From: Sipunculus nudus
Lineage: Eukaryota; Annelida; Sipuncula; Golfingiida; Sipunculidae
Reading direction: 5' to 3'
NCBI GenBank assembly: GCA_026874595.1
Contig: CM049308.1
Location: 51,094,624-51,158,623, forward strand
Length of the DNA stretch: 64,000 bases
Made by a program: the position numbers and the translations under genes. How positions within the stretch are numbered: the first letter of the stretch is position 1; every line of letters begins with the position of its first letter. Below, one piece after another: positions 38,566 to 49,821 of the stretch. The notes under the pieces are model-generated. The model did no database searches, had not been told where the DNA came from, and worked only from the letters and a program-made list of their open reading frames with translations.

Positions 38566-39137
38566 TATATATAAATATATATATATATATGACCTAGTGT
38601 TCTGATGTCCATTGCAGTTATACTAAGGCTTTATTGTTTCTTTGTGCTATCATTGTTGGCTTAACAAATAATTTACTATTAGCTTAGGAGAGGAGAAAAG
38701 CAAATTTAATGATAGGGATTCAAGCCCTTATGCAACCTCCTCCTATGTTGGTATATGGTGTGGAAATTTACTAAAAGCAGTAACTCCTGTAAAATTGCAT
38801 TTATACATATATAGTTTATACATTGCATTCTCGGTGATGATAGGAATATTGCCTCAAGAGGGAATTTATTTTATTTTTTTCTATTGCACAGGATCCCTAT
38901 TTTAAGATAGGTCTCCCTTACATGTAATTCATCTTATTTTATCCTTATACATCTCAAAAAGTGTCATTACTCTCTTTATCACATTCAGAAAAAGCTACAG
39001 TTATCCTATATTTATACTGTAAACTTGTGAATGCATACATACCAACATGGTGCATGTTAGTGGTATTTTCTTGAGTAAATTCTTGAATGCATGACACTCT
39101 AATTTAGTCAGTTATTTATAAAAGTTATTCATGTTGC
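34973..39137. other. Unassigned region, no confirmed gene
   Basis: Mixed-composition sequence. On the minus strand about 37561-36000 there are broken, protein-like frames (see findings) that may be a decayed retroelement. A promoter-like patch lies at about 37900-38240 and a (TA)n array at about 38503-38590. No splice-bounded conserved coding block was found. Confidence 0.35.
38085..38150 (+). promoter_or_regulatory. GC-box and CCAAT-like motifs in CpG-richer patch
   Basis: GTGGGCGGAGCC (about 38088-38099) resembles a GC box, and GATTGGCTGC (about 38135) is an inverted CCAAT motif about 40 bp away. The surrounding 37.9-38.25 kb is CpG-richer than its neighbours. No transcript start or downstream exon was identified, so this is only a weak candidate. 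Confidence 0.2.
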
Positions 39138-39211
39138 ATATGCCACAGAGGAACACCATCTTTATCAAGTTCATGATTCTTTTTTGATGATGGTGTTCCT
39201 CTGTGGCATAT
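39138..39211. repeat. Perfect 23-bp-stem hairpin, 74 nt
   Basis: ATATGCCACAGAGGAACACC then ATC (39138-39160) is exactly reverse-complementary to 39189-39211. The stem continues by 5 bp (ATCAA/TTGAT) past a 3-nt bulge, closing on a 15-nt loop (39169-39183). The size fits a small-RNA precursor, but the perfect long pairing is also what a young MITE or palindromic duplication would give. Strand of any transcript is unknown. Confidence 0.85.
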
Positions 39212-39679
39212 TGTGCTAGAGAACAATTTACAACAATAAGAGTGCAATTTCTTAAGGAGTAAAAATCTTGTTTTGTAACATCGTAGTCACAGAACATAAT
39301 AAATCATTGAAACCAGTAATTGTGTTGGTATAGACCTCAAAACTTTGTCCCCCACTTTGCGAATGGAGGGGACATCGATTTGGGTTTGTCTGTCTGACCA
39401 TCTGTCTGTCCATCCATTAGGTTTTTCATTTCCGTTGGATAACTTTCCAAATTTTTTTTTTGATTTTATTCAAATTTGGGTCAGTGATTGCTCTCATGCA
39501 TACCTTGGTTTGGATGGTTTTGGAATGTCTATCTTAGAAATAATTCTCTCCAGCTCAAATATTATCAAATTTTGGTCCAATTACTCAATGTTTTTTTAGC
39601 TCAGCTGACTGAAAGTCATCTGAGCTATAGGGATCACCTTTTGTCCGTCGTCCGTCCGGCCGTCCGGGCGTCTGTCCGT

Positions 39680-42600
39680 TAACAGGGCACAAATCATAAC
39701 CGCTAGAATTGGAATCTTCTTACTTGACATCCTGGGAGGTCCATGAAAAATCTCCTTGGAAACCAGAAATTAGGTCTCTGTTACCCATATCCTTCGAGCT
39801 ATGGGGCCCCAAAGTACCCCCCAGAAAAGTCCAAAATTTCATACAAAAACTTCAATATCTCATTAACTACTTGACTGATGGTCATGATTTTTGGCATACA
39901 TATTGATCATGAGAGGTTCCATCAGTTCCTGAAGACTGGTGGCGCCACCTGTATTTTTCGATTTTTTTACGAATTTTTTTCTCTATTTTTGAGACCTTTA
40001 AAAATGTGAACATCTGTTAACAAGGCACAAATCGTAATGACTGGACTTAGAATCTTCATTCTCAACACACTGAGAGACCTATGAAAAGTCTTCATGGAAA
40101 CCAGAAATTAGGTCTCTGTTACCCATATCCTTCCAGCTATGGGGCCCAAAACTACCCCCCAGAAAAGTAGAAAATTTCATACAAAAACTTCAATATCTCA
40201 TTAAATACTGGACTGATGGTCATGATTTTTGTCATACATATTGATCATGAGATGTTCCATCACTTCCTGCCGACTGGTGGCGCCACCTGTATCGTTCAAT
40301 TTTTTACGAATTTTTTTCTCTATTTTTGAGACCTTTCAAAATGTAAACATCTGTTAACAAGGCACAAATCGTAAAGACTGGACCTAGAATCTTCATTCTT
40401 GACACACTGAGAGACCTATGAAAAGTCTCCATGGAAACCAGAAATTAAGTCTCTGTTACCCATATCCTTCCAGCTATGGGGCCCCAAACTACCCCCAAGA
40501 AAAGTAAAAAATTTCATACAAAAACTTCAATATCTCATTAACTACTTGACTGATGGTCATGATTTGTGGCATAACTATTGATCATGAGATGTGTCATCAC
40601 TTCCTGCAGACTGGTGGTGCCACCTTTATGGTTCGATTTTTTACGATTTTTTCCTCTATTTTTGAGACCTTTAAGGATGCTGTCATCTGTTAGCATGGCA
40701 CAAATCGTAACGACTTGACCTAGAATCTTCATTCTTGACACACGAAGAGGTCCATGAAAAATATCCTTGGAAACCAGAAATTAGGTCTCTGTTAACCATA
40801 TCCTTTCGAGCTATGGGGCCCCATAGTACCCCTCCCCCCAGAGTAGTCAAAAATTTCATACAAAAAATTCAATATCTCAATAACTATATCACTGATGGTC
40901 ATGATTTTTGGCATACATATTAATTATGAGATGTTCCATCAGTTCCTGCAGACTTATGGCGCCACCTATATTGTTTGATTTTTTACGATTTTTTCCTCTA
41001 TTTTTGAGACCTTTAAGGATGCTGTCATCTGTTAACGTGGCACAAATCATAACGACTAGACCTAGAATCTTCATTCTCGACACACTGAGAGACCTATGAA
41101 AAGTCTCCAAGGAAACCAAAATTAGGTCTCTGTTACCCATATTCTTCGAGCAATGGAGCCCTAAAGTACCCCCAAGAAAAGTAAAAAATTTCATACAAAA
41201 ACTTCAATATCTCATTAACTACTTGAATGATGGTCATGATTTGTGGCATAACTATTGATCATGAGATGTGTCATCTGTTCCTGCAGACTGGTGGCGCCAC
41301 CTGTATCGTTCGATTTTTTACGATTTTTTCCTCTATTTTTGAGACCTTTAAGGATGCTGTCATCTGTTAGCATGGCACAAATAGTAACGACTGGACCTAG
41401 AATCTTCATTCTCGACTCACAAGAAGACATATGAAAAGTCTCCATGGAAACCAGAAATTAGGTCTCTGTTACCCATATCCTTCGAGCTATGGGGCCCCAA
41501 AGTACCCCCCCCCCAGAGTAGTCAAAAATTTCATACAAAAACTTCAATATCTCAATAACTACATCACTGATGGTCATGATTTTTGGCATACATATTGATT
41601 ATGAGATGTTCCATCAGTTCCTGCAGACTGGTGGCGCCACCTATATTGTTTGATTTTTTTACGATTCTTCCTCTATTTTTGAGACCTTTAAGGATGCTGT
41701 CATCTGTTAGCCTGGCACAAATCGTAACGACTGGACCTAGAATCTTCATTCTCAATACACTGAGAGACCTATGAAAAGTCTCCATGGAAAACAGAAATTA
41801 GGTCTCTGTTACCCATATCCTTCGAGCTATGGGGCCCCAAAGTACCCCCCAGAGTAGTCAAAAATTTCATACAAAAACTTCAATATCTCATTAACTACTT
41901 GACTGATGGTCATGATTTGTGGCATAACTATTGATCAAGAGGTGTTCCATCAGTTCCTGCAGACTGGTGGCACAACCTGTATTTGTTCGGGGGTTTTTTT
42001 TACGAATGTTTTATCTATTTTTGAGACCTTTAAAGATATGAACATCTGTTAACAGGGCACAAATAATAAAAACTGGACCTAGAATCTTCATTCTTGACAC
42101 ACAGGGAGACCCATGAAAATTCTCCATGGAAACCTGAAATTAGGTCTCTGTTACCCATATTCTTTAGGCTGTATGGCTCCAAAATACCCCCGAGAATAAT
42201 GGAAAATTTGATACAAAAAGTGCAGTATCTCAATAACTACAACACTGATGGTCATGATTTTTGGCATACATATTGATCATGAGCTGTTCCATCAGTTTCT
42301 GCAGAGAGGGTGCGCCACCTCTATTTTTTTTCAAATTTTTACGAATTTTTTTTCTCTTTTTTCGAGACCTTTGAAGATGTGGTTATCTATCAAGAGGGTA
42401 CAAATTGCAACAACTGGACCTAGAAACTTCATTCTTGTCATGCAAGGAGGCCCATGAAGAGTGCCTGTGGAAACTTGAAATTAGGTCTCTGTTACCCATA
42501 TCCTTCAAGCTATAGGACTCTGAAGTATCCCTCAGAATAATGGACAATTTGATACAAAAGCTGAAGTATCTGAACAACTAATACGGAGATCATCATGATT

Positions 42601-43560
42601 CTTTGCATGGATATTGACCATTAAGTGTTTTTAGCTCAGCTGACTGTAAGTCATCTGAAGTATCCCTCAGAATAATGGACAATTTGATACAAAAGCTCAA
42701 GTATCTAAACAACTATTGCAGTGATCACCATGATTCTTTGCATGGATATTGATCATGGAATGTGTCATCAGTTTCTGCAGTATGGTGGCGCCACCTGTAT
42801 TTTTTTTATTTTTACAAATTTTTTTCTCTATTTTTGAGACCTCATAAGATGCGGTCATCTGTTAACATGGCACAAATCGTAACAACTGGACCTAGAATCT
42901 TCTCTCTTGACATGCTGAGAGGCCCATGAAAAGTCTCCTTAAAAACTTGAAATTAGGTCTCTGTTACCCATAACCTCTGAGCTATGGGGCTCCGAAGTAC
43001 CCCCCAGAATAATGGAAAATTTGATACAAAAGCTCAAGTATCTGAACAATTATTATATTGATCACCATGATTCTTTGCATGGATATTGATCATGAAATGT
43101 TTCATCACTTTCTGCATTCTGGTGGCGCCACCTGTATTTTTTCAATTTTTAGCTCAGCTGACTGAAAGTCATCTGAGCTGTAGGGATCACCTTATGTCCG
43201 TCGTCCGTCCGGCCATCCAGGCGTCTGTCTGTTAACAGGGCACAAATCGTAACCGCTAGAACGGGAATCTTCTTACTTGAAATCCTGGGAGGTCTATGGA
43301 AATTCTCCCTGTAAACCTGAAATTAGGTCACTGTGACCTATATTCTTCAAGCTATGGGGTTCTGAAGTACCCCCTAGAATAATGCAAAATTTAATACAAA
43401 AGCTCAAGTATCTGAACAACTAATGCATTAATCACCATGATTCTTTGCATGGATATTGATCATGGAGTGTTTCATCAATTTCTGGAGATTGGCGGCGCCA
43501 CCTATTTTTTTTTTATTTTTTTACGATTTTTCTTCTCTACATTTGTGATCTTTAAACATT
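39680..43560 (+). repeat. ~338-bp tandem array with GGTGGCGCCACC in each unit
   Basis: Landmark GGTGGCGCCACC or a one- to two-base variant recurs at about 39938, 40276, 40613, 40955, 41290, 41630 and 41966, spacing 336-342 bp, and continues less regularly to about 43490. Other constants per unit are GGCACAAATCGTAACGACTG, ATTAGGTCTCTGTTACCCAT and CAATATCTCATTAACTAC. Units near 40.3-41.8 kb are the most alike, suggesting recent homogenisation in the middle. Confidence 0.9.
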
Positions 43561-44250
43561 TGGTCATCTGTAAACAGGGCACAAATCATAATGACTGGAC
43601 CTAGAATCTTCTGTCCTTACCTCCAGGGAAGCCCAAAAAAGGTCTACATGGAAACCCGAAATAAGGTCCCTGTTACCCATATTCTGTGAGCTATGGGGCT
43701 CTGAAGTACCCCCCAGAATAAAGATTTGGTCATATATTAAGAGGGCACAAATCATAATGACTGGACCTATAATCTTCTGTCCTCACCTCCAGGGAAGCCC
43801 ATAAAAGGTCTACATGGATACCCGAAATAAGGTCCCTGTTACCCATATCCTTCATGCTCTGGGGCTCGGAATTACTCCCCAGAATAAAGATTTGGTCATC
43901 TGTTAACAGAGCACAAACTATAATGACTTGACCTAGAATCTCCTTTCTTGATATGCTGGGAGGCCCCTGAAAAGTCTCCTTGTGCACCTGAAATTACATC
44001 TCTGTTACATATATACTTCATCCTATGCGGCTTTGAAATACCCCCCAGAATAAACATTTGGATTTGTTAACAGGGCACAAATCATAATAACTGGACCTAG
44101 AATTTTATTTTTTGACATGCTGGGAGACCCCTGAAAAGTCATCTTGTAAACCTTGAAAATAGGTGTCTGTTACCCATATCCTTCATGCTACAGAGCTCCA
44201 TAGTACCCCAATGAATATTGGATGATTTTATACAAAAGGTCAAGTTTGGA
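43561..44250 (+). repeat. ~170-bp short-unit repeats at the 3' side of copy A4
   Basis: After the 338-bp array, units become shorter (about 170-180 bp): GGCACAAATCATAATGACTG at about 43578 and 43743, with related starts at about 43908 and 44074. They keep the first half of the longer unit (ACCTAGAATCTT... ACCCATATCC... CCCCCAGAATAA) but lack the half with the palindrome. Confidence 0.75.
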
Positions 44251-44346
44251 AAAAGTATTTCATTCAAATTTGACATTCAGATGATAAAATTACTTTTGTC
44301 AATGTCTTCCTGGTCAGCTGAGCGTCATGACCCCTGGGTCACTTGT

Positions 44347-45174
44347 TAGTTTTTATGGTCGCCTGCAGATGTCTCCACATTTCATAGTGGGTCTTTTTAA
44401 GCGTTCATGTGCCCTCAAGATTTCTCCACGTTATAATTTTGGTTGCTAATCAAGCATGAAAGACAACAAGAGCCCAAAGCGGTTGACATTAATTCCACAT
44501 ATTTGCTTGGTTCAGGAGCATCTGTCATATTTACAGGACTGGTTCTTCCCTGCAAAGTACCTTAAAATTTGAAAAAGTAAGCAGCCGGGTTGCCATTGTA
44601 TTCCGAGCCTGAGATACAAAATGAGGATACGTACATTTTTAACAATGTTTTAAATGCAGGTCAGTGTAAATGTAAATTATCTTTGCAAAGGAAACAGTTT
44701 TATAACTAACAAGATCGGTTGATTGGTGGAACAAATATGGTTTGTTCCCCACCTGACATGGAAGCAGCTTCCGGAAAGGTTTTGAATACCGTAGGGAAAT
44801 TCAGGAGACACTTAAAAAAGACTGATCAGTGTAATATCAGTAACAAACTGTGGCATGGTCATCCATGTTCAAACTTGACCTTGCCCTGCATCAGATGCAT
44901 AATTGGTCAATCAATTGTAATTGAGCCTCAAATTCTTTTCAAGTTATTGCAATAACATCATTTCAGCAAAATCATATCTGTGACCCAGAAAAATAAGTCA
45001 AGGTCATCCAGATTTGAACTTAACCTAGCCCTTTATAAGATCCAGCTTCTTCATCAATGCTAAGTTTACAATTACAGTAGTCTATTGTGAAGTACATCTG
45101 CTATGGTTAGCAAAAAGCTCAGTTGTTTTGCTTAATAAGTATTGTTTTTAAATTACTTTTTTTATGCCCCCGTA
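44347..45174. other. Unique-looking gap between two mobile elements
   Basis: No gene is supported. The frame at 44719-44955 has no recognisable family features or splice signals. Confidence 0.4.
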
Positions 45175-45239
45175 ACAAAGTGGCCGGGGCATATAGTTTT
45201 ACCCAAGTCCGTCATTCCGTCAGTCCGTCATTCCGAAAT

Positions 45240-46690
45240 CAAACAGTTGTACGGACTTTTTTTTCGCAATGCCTGCAGATATTGGCCTGATTTTTGGTGT
45301 GTGGGCAGATAATGACCAGTTACAGATCGAGTTCGCGTTTCGTCCCGGTTGACCTACTTTTGACCGTTTTACGGCTCCTAAACTTAGAAAATTTCATGAA
45401 AAATATAAATTTTCATGACAAATACACATGTACGGACTTTTTTTCGCAATGCCTGCAGATATTGGCCTGATTTTTTGTGTGTGGGCAGATAATGACCAGT
45501 TACAGATTGAGTTCGCGTTTCGTCCCGGTTGACCTACTTTTGACCGTTTTACGGCTGCTAAACTTAGAAAATTTCATGAAAAATGGAAAGTTTCATGACA
45601 AATACACATGTGCGGACTTTTTTCGCAATGCCTGCAGATATTGGCTTGATTTTTTGTGTGTGGGCAGATAATGACCAGTTACAGATTGAGTTCGCGTTTT
45701 GTCCCGGTTGACCTACTTTTGACCGTTTTACGGCTCCTAAACTTAGAAAATTTCATGAAAAATAGAAATTTTATTGACAAATAGACATGTACGGACTTTT
45801 TTTCGCAATGCCTGCAGATATCGGCCTGATTTTTGGTGTGTGGGCAGATAATGACCAGTTACAGATCGAGTTCGCGTTTCGTCCCGGTTGACCTACTTTT
45901 GACCGTTTTACGGCTCCTAAACTTAGAAAATTTCATGAAAAATAGAAATTTTCATGACAAATACACATGTACGGACTTTTTTTCGCAATGCCTGCAGATA
46001 TTGGCCTGATTTTTTGTGTGTGGGCAGATAATGACCAGTTACAGATTGAGTTCGCGTTTCGTCCCGGTTGACCTACTTTTGACCGTTTTACGGCTGCTAA
46101 ACTTAGAAAATTTCATGAAAAATAGAAAGTTTCATGACAAATACACATGTGCGGACTTTTTTCGCAATGCCTGCAGATATTGGCTTGATTTTTTGTGTGT
46201 GGGCAGATAATGACCAGTTACAGATTGAGTTCGCGTTTTGTCCCGGTTGACCTACTTTTGACCGTTTTACGGCTCCTAAACTTAGAAAATTTCATGAAAA
46301 ATAGAAATTTTATTGACAAATACACATGTACAGACTTATTTTCGCAATGCCTGCAGATATTGGCCTGATTTTTGGTGTGTGGGCAGATAATGACCATCTA
46401 CAGATCGAGTTCGCGTTTCGTCCCGGTTGACCTACTTTTGACCGTTTTACGGCTCCTAAACTTAGAAAATTTCATGAAAAATAGAAATTTTATTGACAAA
46501 TAGACATGTACGGACTTTTTTTCGCAATGCCTGCAGATATCGGCCTGATTTTTGGTGTGTGAGCAGATATAGACCAGTTACAGATCGAGTTCGCGTTTCG
46601 TCCCAGTTGACCTACTCTTGACTGTTTTACGGCTCCTAAACTTAGAAAAATTCATGAAAAATAGAAATTTTCATGACAAATACACATGTA
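45240..46690 (+). repeat. ~180-bp tandem array with a 539-bp higher-order unit
   Basis: Units share CGGACTTTTTTTCGCAATGC, CTGCAGATATTGGCCTGATT, CAGTTACAGATCGAGTTCGC and CTAAACTTAGAAAATTTCAT. Variant-bearing units (for example ACGGCTGCTAAAC and ACATGTGCGGAC) recur every 539 bp (45477 and 46016), about three monomers, so the array has higher-order structure like some satellites. Confidence 0.85.
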
Positions 46691-46701
46691 CAGCCGTTTT
46701 T

Positions 46702-47385
46702 AGCCCTCAGCTCATAGGCTGATGGGCTATTGTAGTCACCCAAGCTGTCCGTCTGTCCATCTGTCTGTCCGGTGTCTGTCCGTCCGTCCGTCCGTTCCGC
46801 GTCTGTTAACTTTCACCTTGTGAGCGGGATATCTCTAAAAGGATTCACCGTTGGAATTTTATTTCATCAGTGAAGATGTATATTGATAAAATCTCGGTCA
46901 AGTTCGAAGATGGGTGACCTTGACCCATTTTTCTACTTTTTAGAGCTGATTATAGAAAAACACTCAGAAGTTTTTATCTCAGGAACCATTGTGTGGAATT
47001 TCACAAAACTTACTATGATCATTGGGACTGATGGTCTGTATGTGCTGCACAATTTTGGTGGCGCCACCTGCAATTTCTGATTTTTTAATGAAATTTTATC
47101 GGATTTTTTCAATTTTGGCCTTTTGTGCAGGATATCTCTAAAGGTATTCAACACAGGAACTTCATTTCTTCAGTGCTATTGCATTATATTCACAAAATCT
47201 TGGTCAAGTTCAAAGATGGGTGATCTTGACCTACTTTTCAATATCACAGAGCTTAGTATAGAAAAAAACTTAGGAGCTTATTTCTCAGGAAGCATTTGGT
47301 GGATTGTTATGAAACATGGTATATACCTCTCCAATTTAAATTTATAAATGATTATCAACTTTTGCTAATATTCTAGTATCGCAAT
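46702..47385 (+). mobile_element. Family B hairpin-headed repeat, copy 1
   Basis: Begins with AGCCCTCAGCTCATAGGCTG then ATGGGCT (a hairpin), followed by GTCCGTCTGTCC and CCGTCCGTCCGTCCG runs, the same order as in family A although the sequence differs. It contains GGTGGCGCCACC at about 47057 and a short internal repetition (GATATCTCTAAA...GTTCAAAGATGGGTGA appears twice with changes). The right end merges back into family H sequence near 47386; no matching 3' hairpin was found, so it may be truncated. Confidence 0.55.
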
Positions 47386-48282
47386 ACAAAGCTTACAGAT
47401 ACTGGCCTAATGTTTGGTCTGTGGGCGCATAATGACCACTTACAGATCGAGTTCGCGTTTCGTCCCGGTTGACCTACTTTTGACCGTTTTACGGCTCCTA
47501 AACTTAGAAAATTTCATGAAAAATAGAAATTTTCATGACAAATACACATGTACGGACTTTTTTTCGCAATGCCTGCAGATATTGGCCTGATTTTTTGTGT
47601 GTGGGCAGATAATGACCAGTTACAGATTGAGTTCGCGTTTCGTCCCGGTTGACCTACTTTTGACCGTTTTACGGCTGCTAAACTTAGAAAATTTCATGAA
47701 AAATAGAAAGTTTCATGACAAATACACATGTGCGGACTTTTTTCGCAATGCCTGCAGATATTGGCTTGATTTTTTGTGTGTGGGCAGATAATGACCAGTT
47801 ACAGATTGAGTTCGCGTTTTGTCCCGGTTGACCTACTTTTGACCGTTTTACGGCTCCTAAACTTAGAAAATTTCATGAAAAATAGAAATTTTATTGACAA
47901 ATACACATGTACAGACTTATTTTCGCAATGCCTGCAGATATTGGCCTGATTTTTGGTGTGTGGGCAGATAATGACCATCTACAGATCGAGTTCGCGTTTC
48001 GTCCCGGTTGACCTACTTTTGACCGTTTTACGGCTCCTAAACTTAGAAAATTTCATGAAAAATAGAAATTTTATTGACAAATAGACATGTACGGACTTTT
48101 TTTCGCAATGCCTGCAGATATCGGCCTGATTTTTGGTGTGTGAGCAGATATAGACCAGTTACAGATCGAGTTCGCGTTTCGTCCCAGTTGACCTACTCTT
48201 GACTGTTTTACGGCTCCTAAACTTAGAAAAATTCATGAAAAATAGAAATTTTCATGACAAATACACATGTACAGCCGTTTTT

Positions 48283-48966
48283 AGCCCTCAGCTCATAGGC
48301 TGATGGGCTATTGTAGTCACCCAAGCTGTCCGTCTGTCCATCTGTCTGTCCGGTGTCTGTCCGTCCGTCCGTCCGTTCCGCGTCTGTTAACTTTCACCTT
48401 GTGAGCGGGATATCTCTAAAAGGATTCACCGTTGGAATTTTATTTCATCAGTGAAGATGTATATTGATAAAATCTCGGTCAAGTTCGAAGATGGGTGACC
48501 TTGACCCATTTTTCTACTTTTTAGAGCTGATTATAGAAAAACACTCAGAAGTTTTTATCTCAGGAACCATTGTGTGGAATTTCACAAAACTTACTATGAT
48601 CATTGGGACTGATGGTCTGTATGTGCTGCACAATTTTGGTGGCGCCACCTGCAATTTCTGATTTTTTAATGAAATTTTATCGGATTTTTTCAATTTTGGC
48701 CTTTTGTGCAGGATATCTCTAAAGGTATTCAACACAGGAACTTCATTTCTTCAGTGCTATTGCATTATATTCACAAAATCTTGGTCAAGTTCAAAGATGG
48801 GTGATCTTGACCTACTTTTCAATATCACAGAGCTTAGTATAGAAAAAAACTTAGGAGCTTATTTCTCAGGAAGCATTTGGTGGATTGTTATGAAACATGG
48901 TATATACCTCTCCAATTTAAATTTATAAATGATTATCAACTTTTGCTAATATTCTAGTATCGCAAT
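48283..48966 (+). mobile_element. Family B hairpin-headed repeat, copy 2
   Basis: Carried by the 1,581-bp duplication, so it is a segmental copy of 46702-47385 and not an independent insertion. It has the same hairpin head, CCGTCC runs and GGTGGCGCCACC palindrome (about 48638). Confidence 0.6.
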
Positions 48967-49660
48967 ACAATGCTTACAGATACTGGCCTAATGTTTGGTC
49001 TGTGGGCGCATAATGACCACTTACAGATCGAGTTCGCGTTTCGTCCCAGTTAACCTATTTTTCACCATATGACAGATCCTGAACATAGAAAATTTCATGA
49101 AAGACAGAAATTTTCATTAAAAATGCACATATATGGACTTTTTTTCACAATGCTTGCAGATACTGGCCTGATTTTTGGTGTGTTGCTTGATAATGACCCT
49201 TTACAGATCGAGTTTGCATTTTGCCCTTGTTGACCTACTTTTGACCATACAACACTTCCTGAACTTAAAAAATTTTACAAAATTTAACAAATGTTTCTAA
49301 TTTGCCCCAGGCGGGGGCATTCGTGTCGTTCCGACACATCTAGTTTAAAGTAATTGTTAACCTACATAACAGAGTAGTATTATAGTATTGTTAGAACTAA
49401 AGTTTTTGTTAAATTTGTATTTGTGATTTTCCTTTGTAAACATGTAATGGATTTGGGCTAGTTATCACATTAAGAAGGCTGAATATAAAATGTGGGTTGG
49501 TTGATCCATTCATCCTTGAAAATCAATTGGTAGTCTAGGAAGTGTCAAGGGGATATTTTAGATGAGTGCTGGCAATTCTCTTAAAATCTTTACTGAAAAT
49601 GTGATGACATCGAGAAAATATTTTTACATGAATAGCAAAGACAACAACAGTAAACATTTC

Positions 49661-49666
49661 TTTAAT
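49661..49666 (-). terminator. Candidate ATTAAA polyadenylation signal for TRMT6
   Basis: ATTAAA on the minus strand about 155 nt beyond the TRMT6 stop. No AATAAA was seen between the stop and the end of element H2, so this variant hexamer is the best nearby candidate. The assignment is weak. Confidence 0.25.
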
Positions 49667-49821
49667 TTCACTGAGCATTTTCTCACTTTCATAGAAATTT
49701 TTCATAGATATTGTCTTTGTGGATGAACTGGTTACTTTCAGATATAAACAGTACTCGTACACGGGGAACTACATCTGTTTTCTCCAACAGATGTGTGGTG
49801 ACAGACTGACAGGACATCAGT

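Larger units (their letters stand above)
39598..44346 (+). mobile_element. Family A hairpin-ended element, copy A4 (4.75 kb)
   Basis: The 5' hairpin AGCTCAGCTGACTGAAAGTC then ATCTGAGCT starts at 39598, followed by a CGTCCGTCCGGCCGTCC run. The 3' end GTCAGCTGAGCGTCATGACC then CCTGGGTCACTTGTT finishes near 44346. The core is an array of about a dozen ~338-bp units. A second complete 5' hairpin plus CCGTCGTCCGTCCGG run occurs at about 43149, and a partial one at about 42628, showing internal rearrangement or nesting of copies. No enzyme is encoded; the minus- and plus-strand frames of 60-100 codons recur once per unit and are artefacts of the array. Confidence 0.7.
45860..49021 (+). repeat. 1,581-bp near-perfect tandem duplication
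   Basis: The block 45860-47440 is repeated as 47441-49021 with a constant 1,581-bp offset. The only difference noticed inside the block is A at 47390 versus T at 48971. Each copy spans 180-bp units plus one family B insertion. Near identity over mixed sequence implies a very recent duplication or an assembly artefact. Confidence 0.9.
45175..49343 (+). mobile_element. Family H Helitron-like element H2 (4.2 kb)
   Basis: The 5' hairpin ATGCCCCCGTAACAAAGTGG then CCGGGGCATATAGTT at 45175 and the 3' end GCCCCAGGCGGGGGCATT, the CGTTCCGACACA stem and TCTAG before T (ending 49343) match H1. The core consists of ~180-bp units, far more alike than in H1. A different repeat (family B) sits inside at about 46702-47385 and, through duplication, at 48283-48966. 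Recurrent 64- and 65-codon frames are array artefacts. No Rep/helicase is encoded, so any mobility would depend on an outside enzyme. Confidence 0.68.

Noticed and set aside
45477-48661. Recurrent 64- and 65-codon frames (MCGQIMTSYRLSS... and MIKSRSSSKMGD...)
   Set aside because: They recur exactly with the 539-bp and 1,581-bp repeat periods and lie in repeat units; no protein family is recognised.
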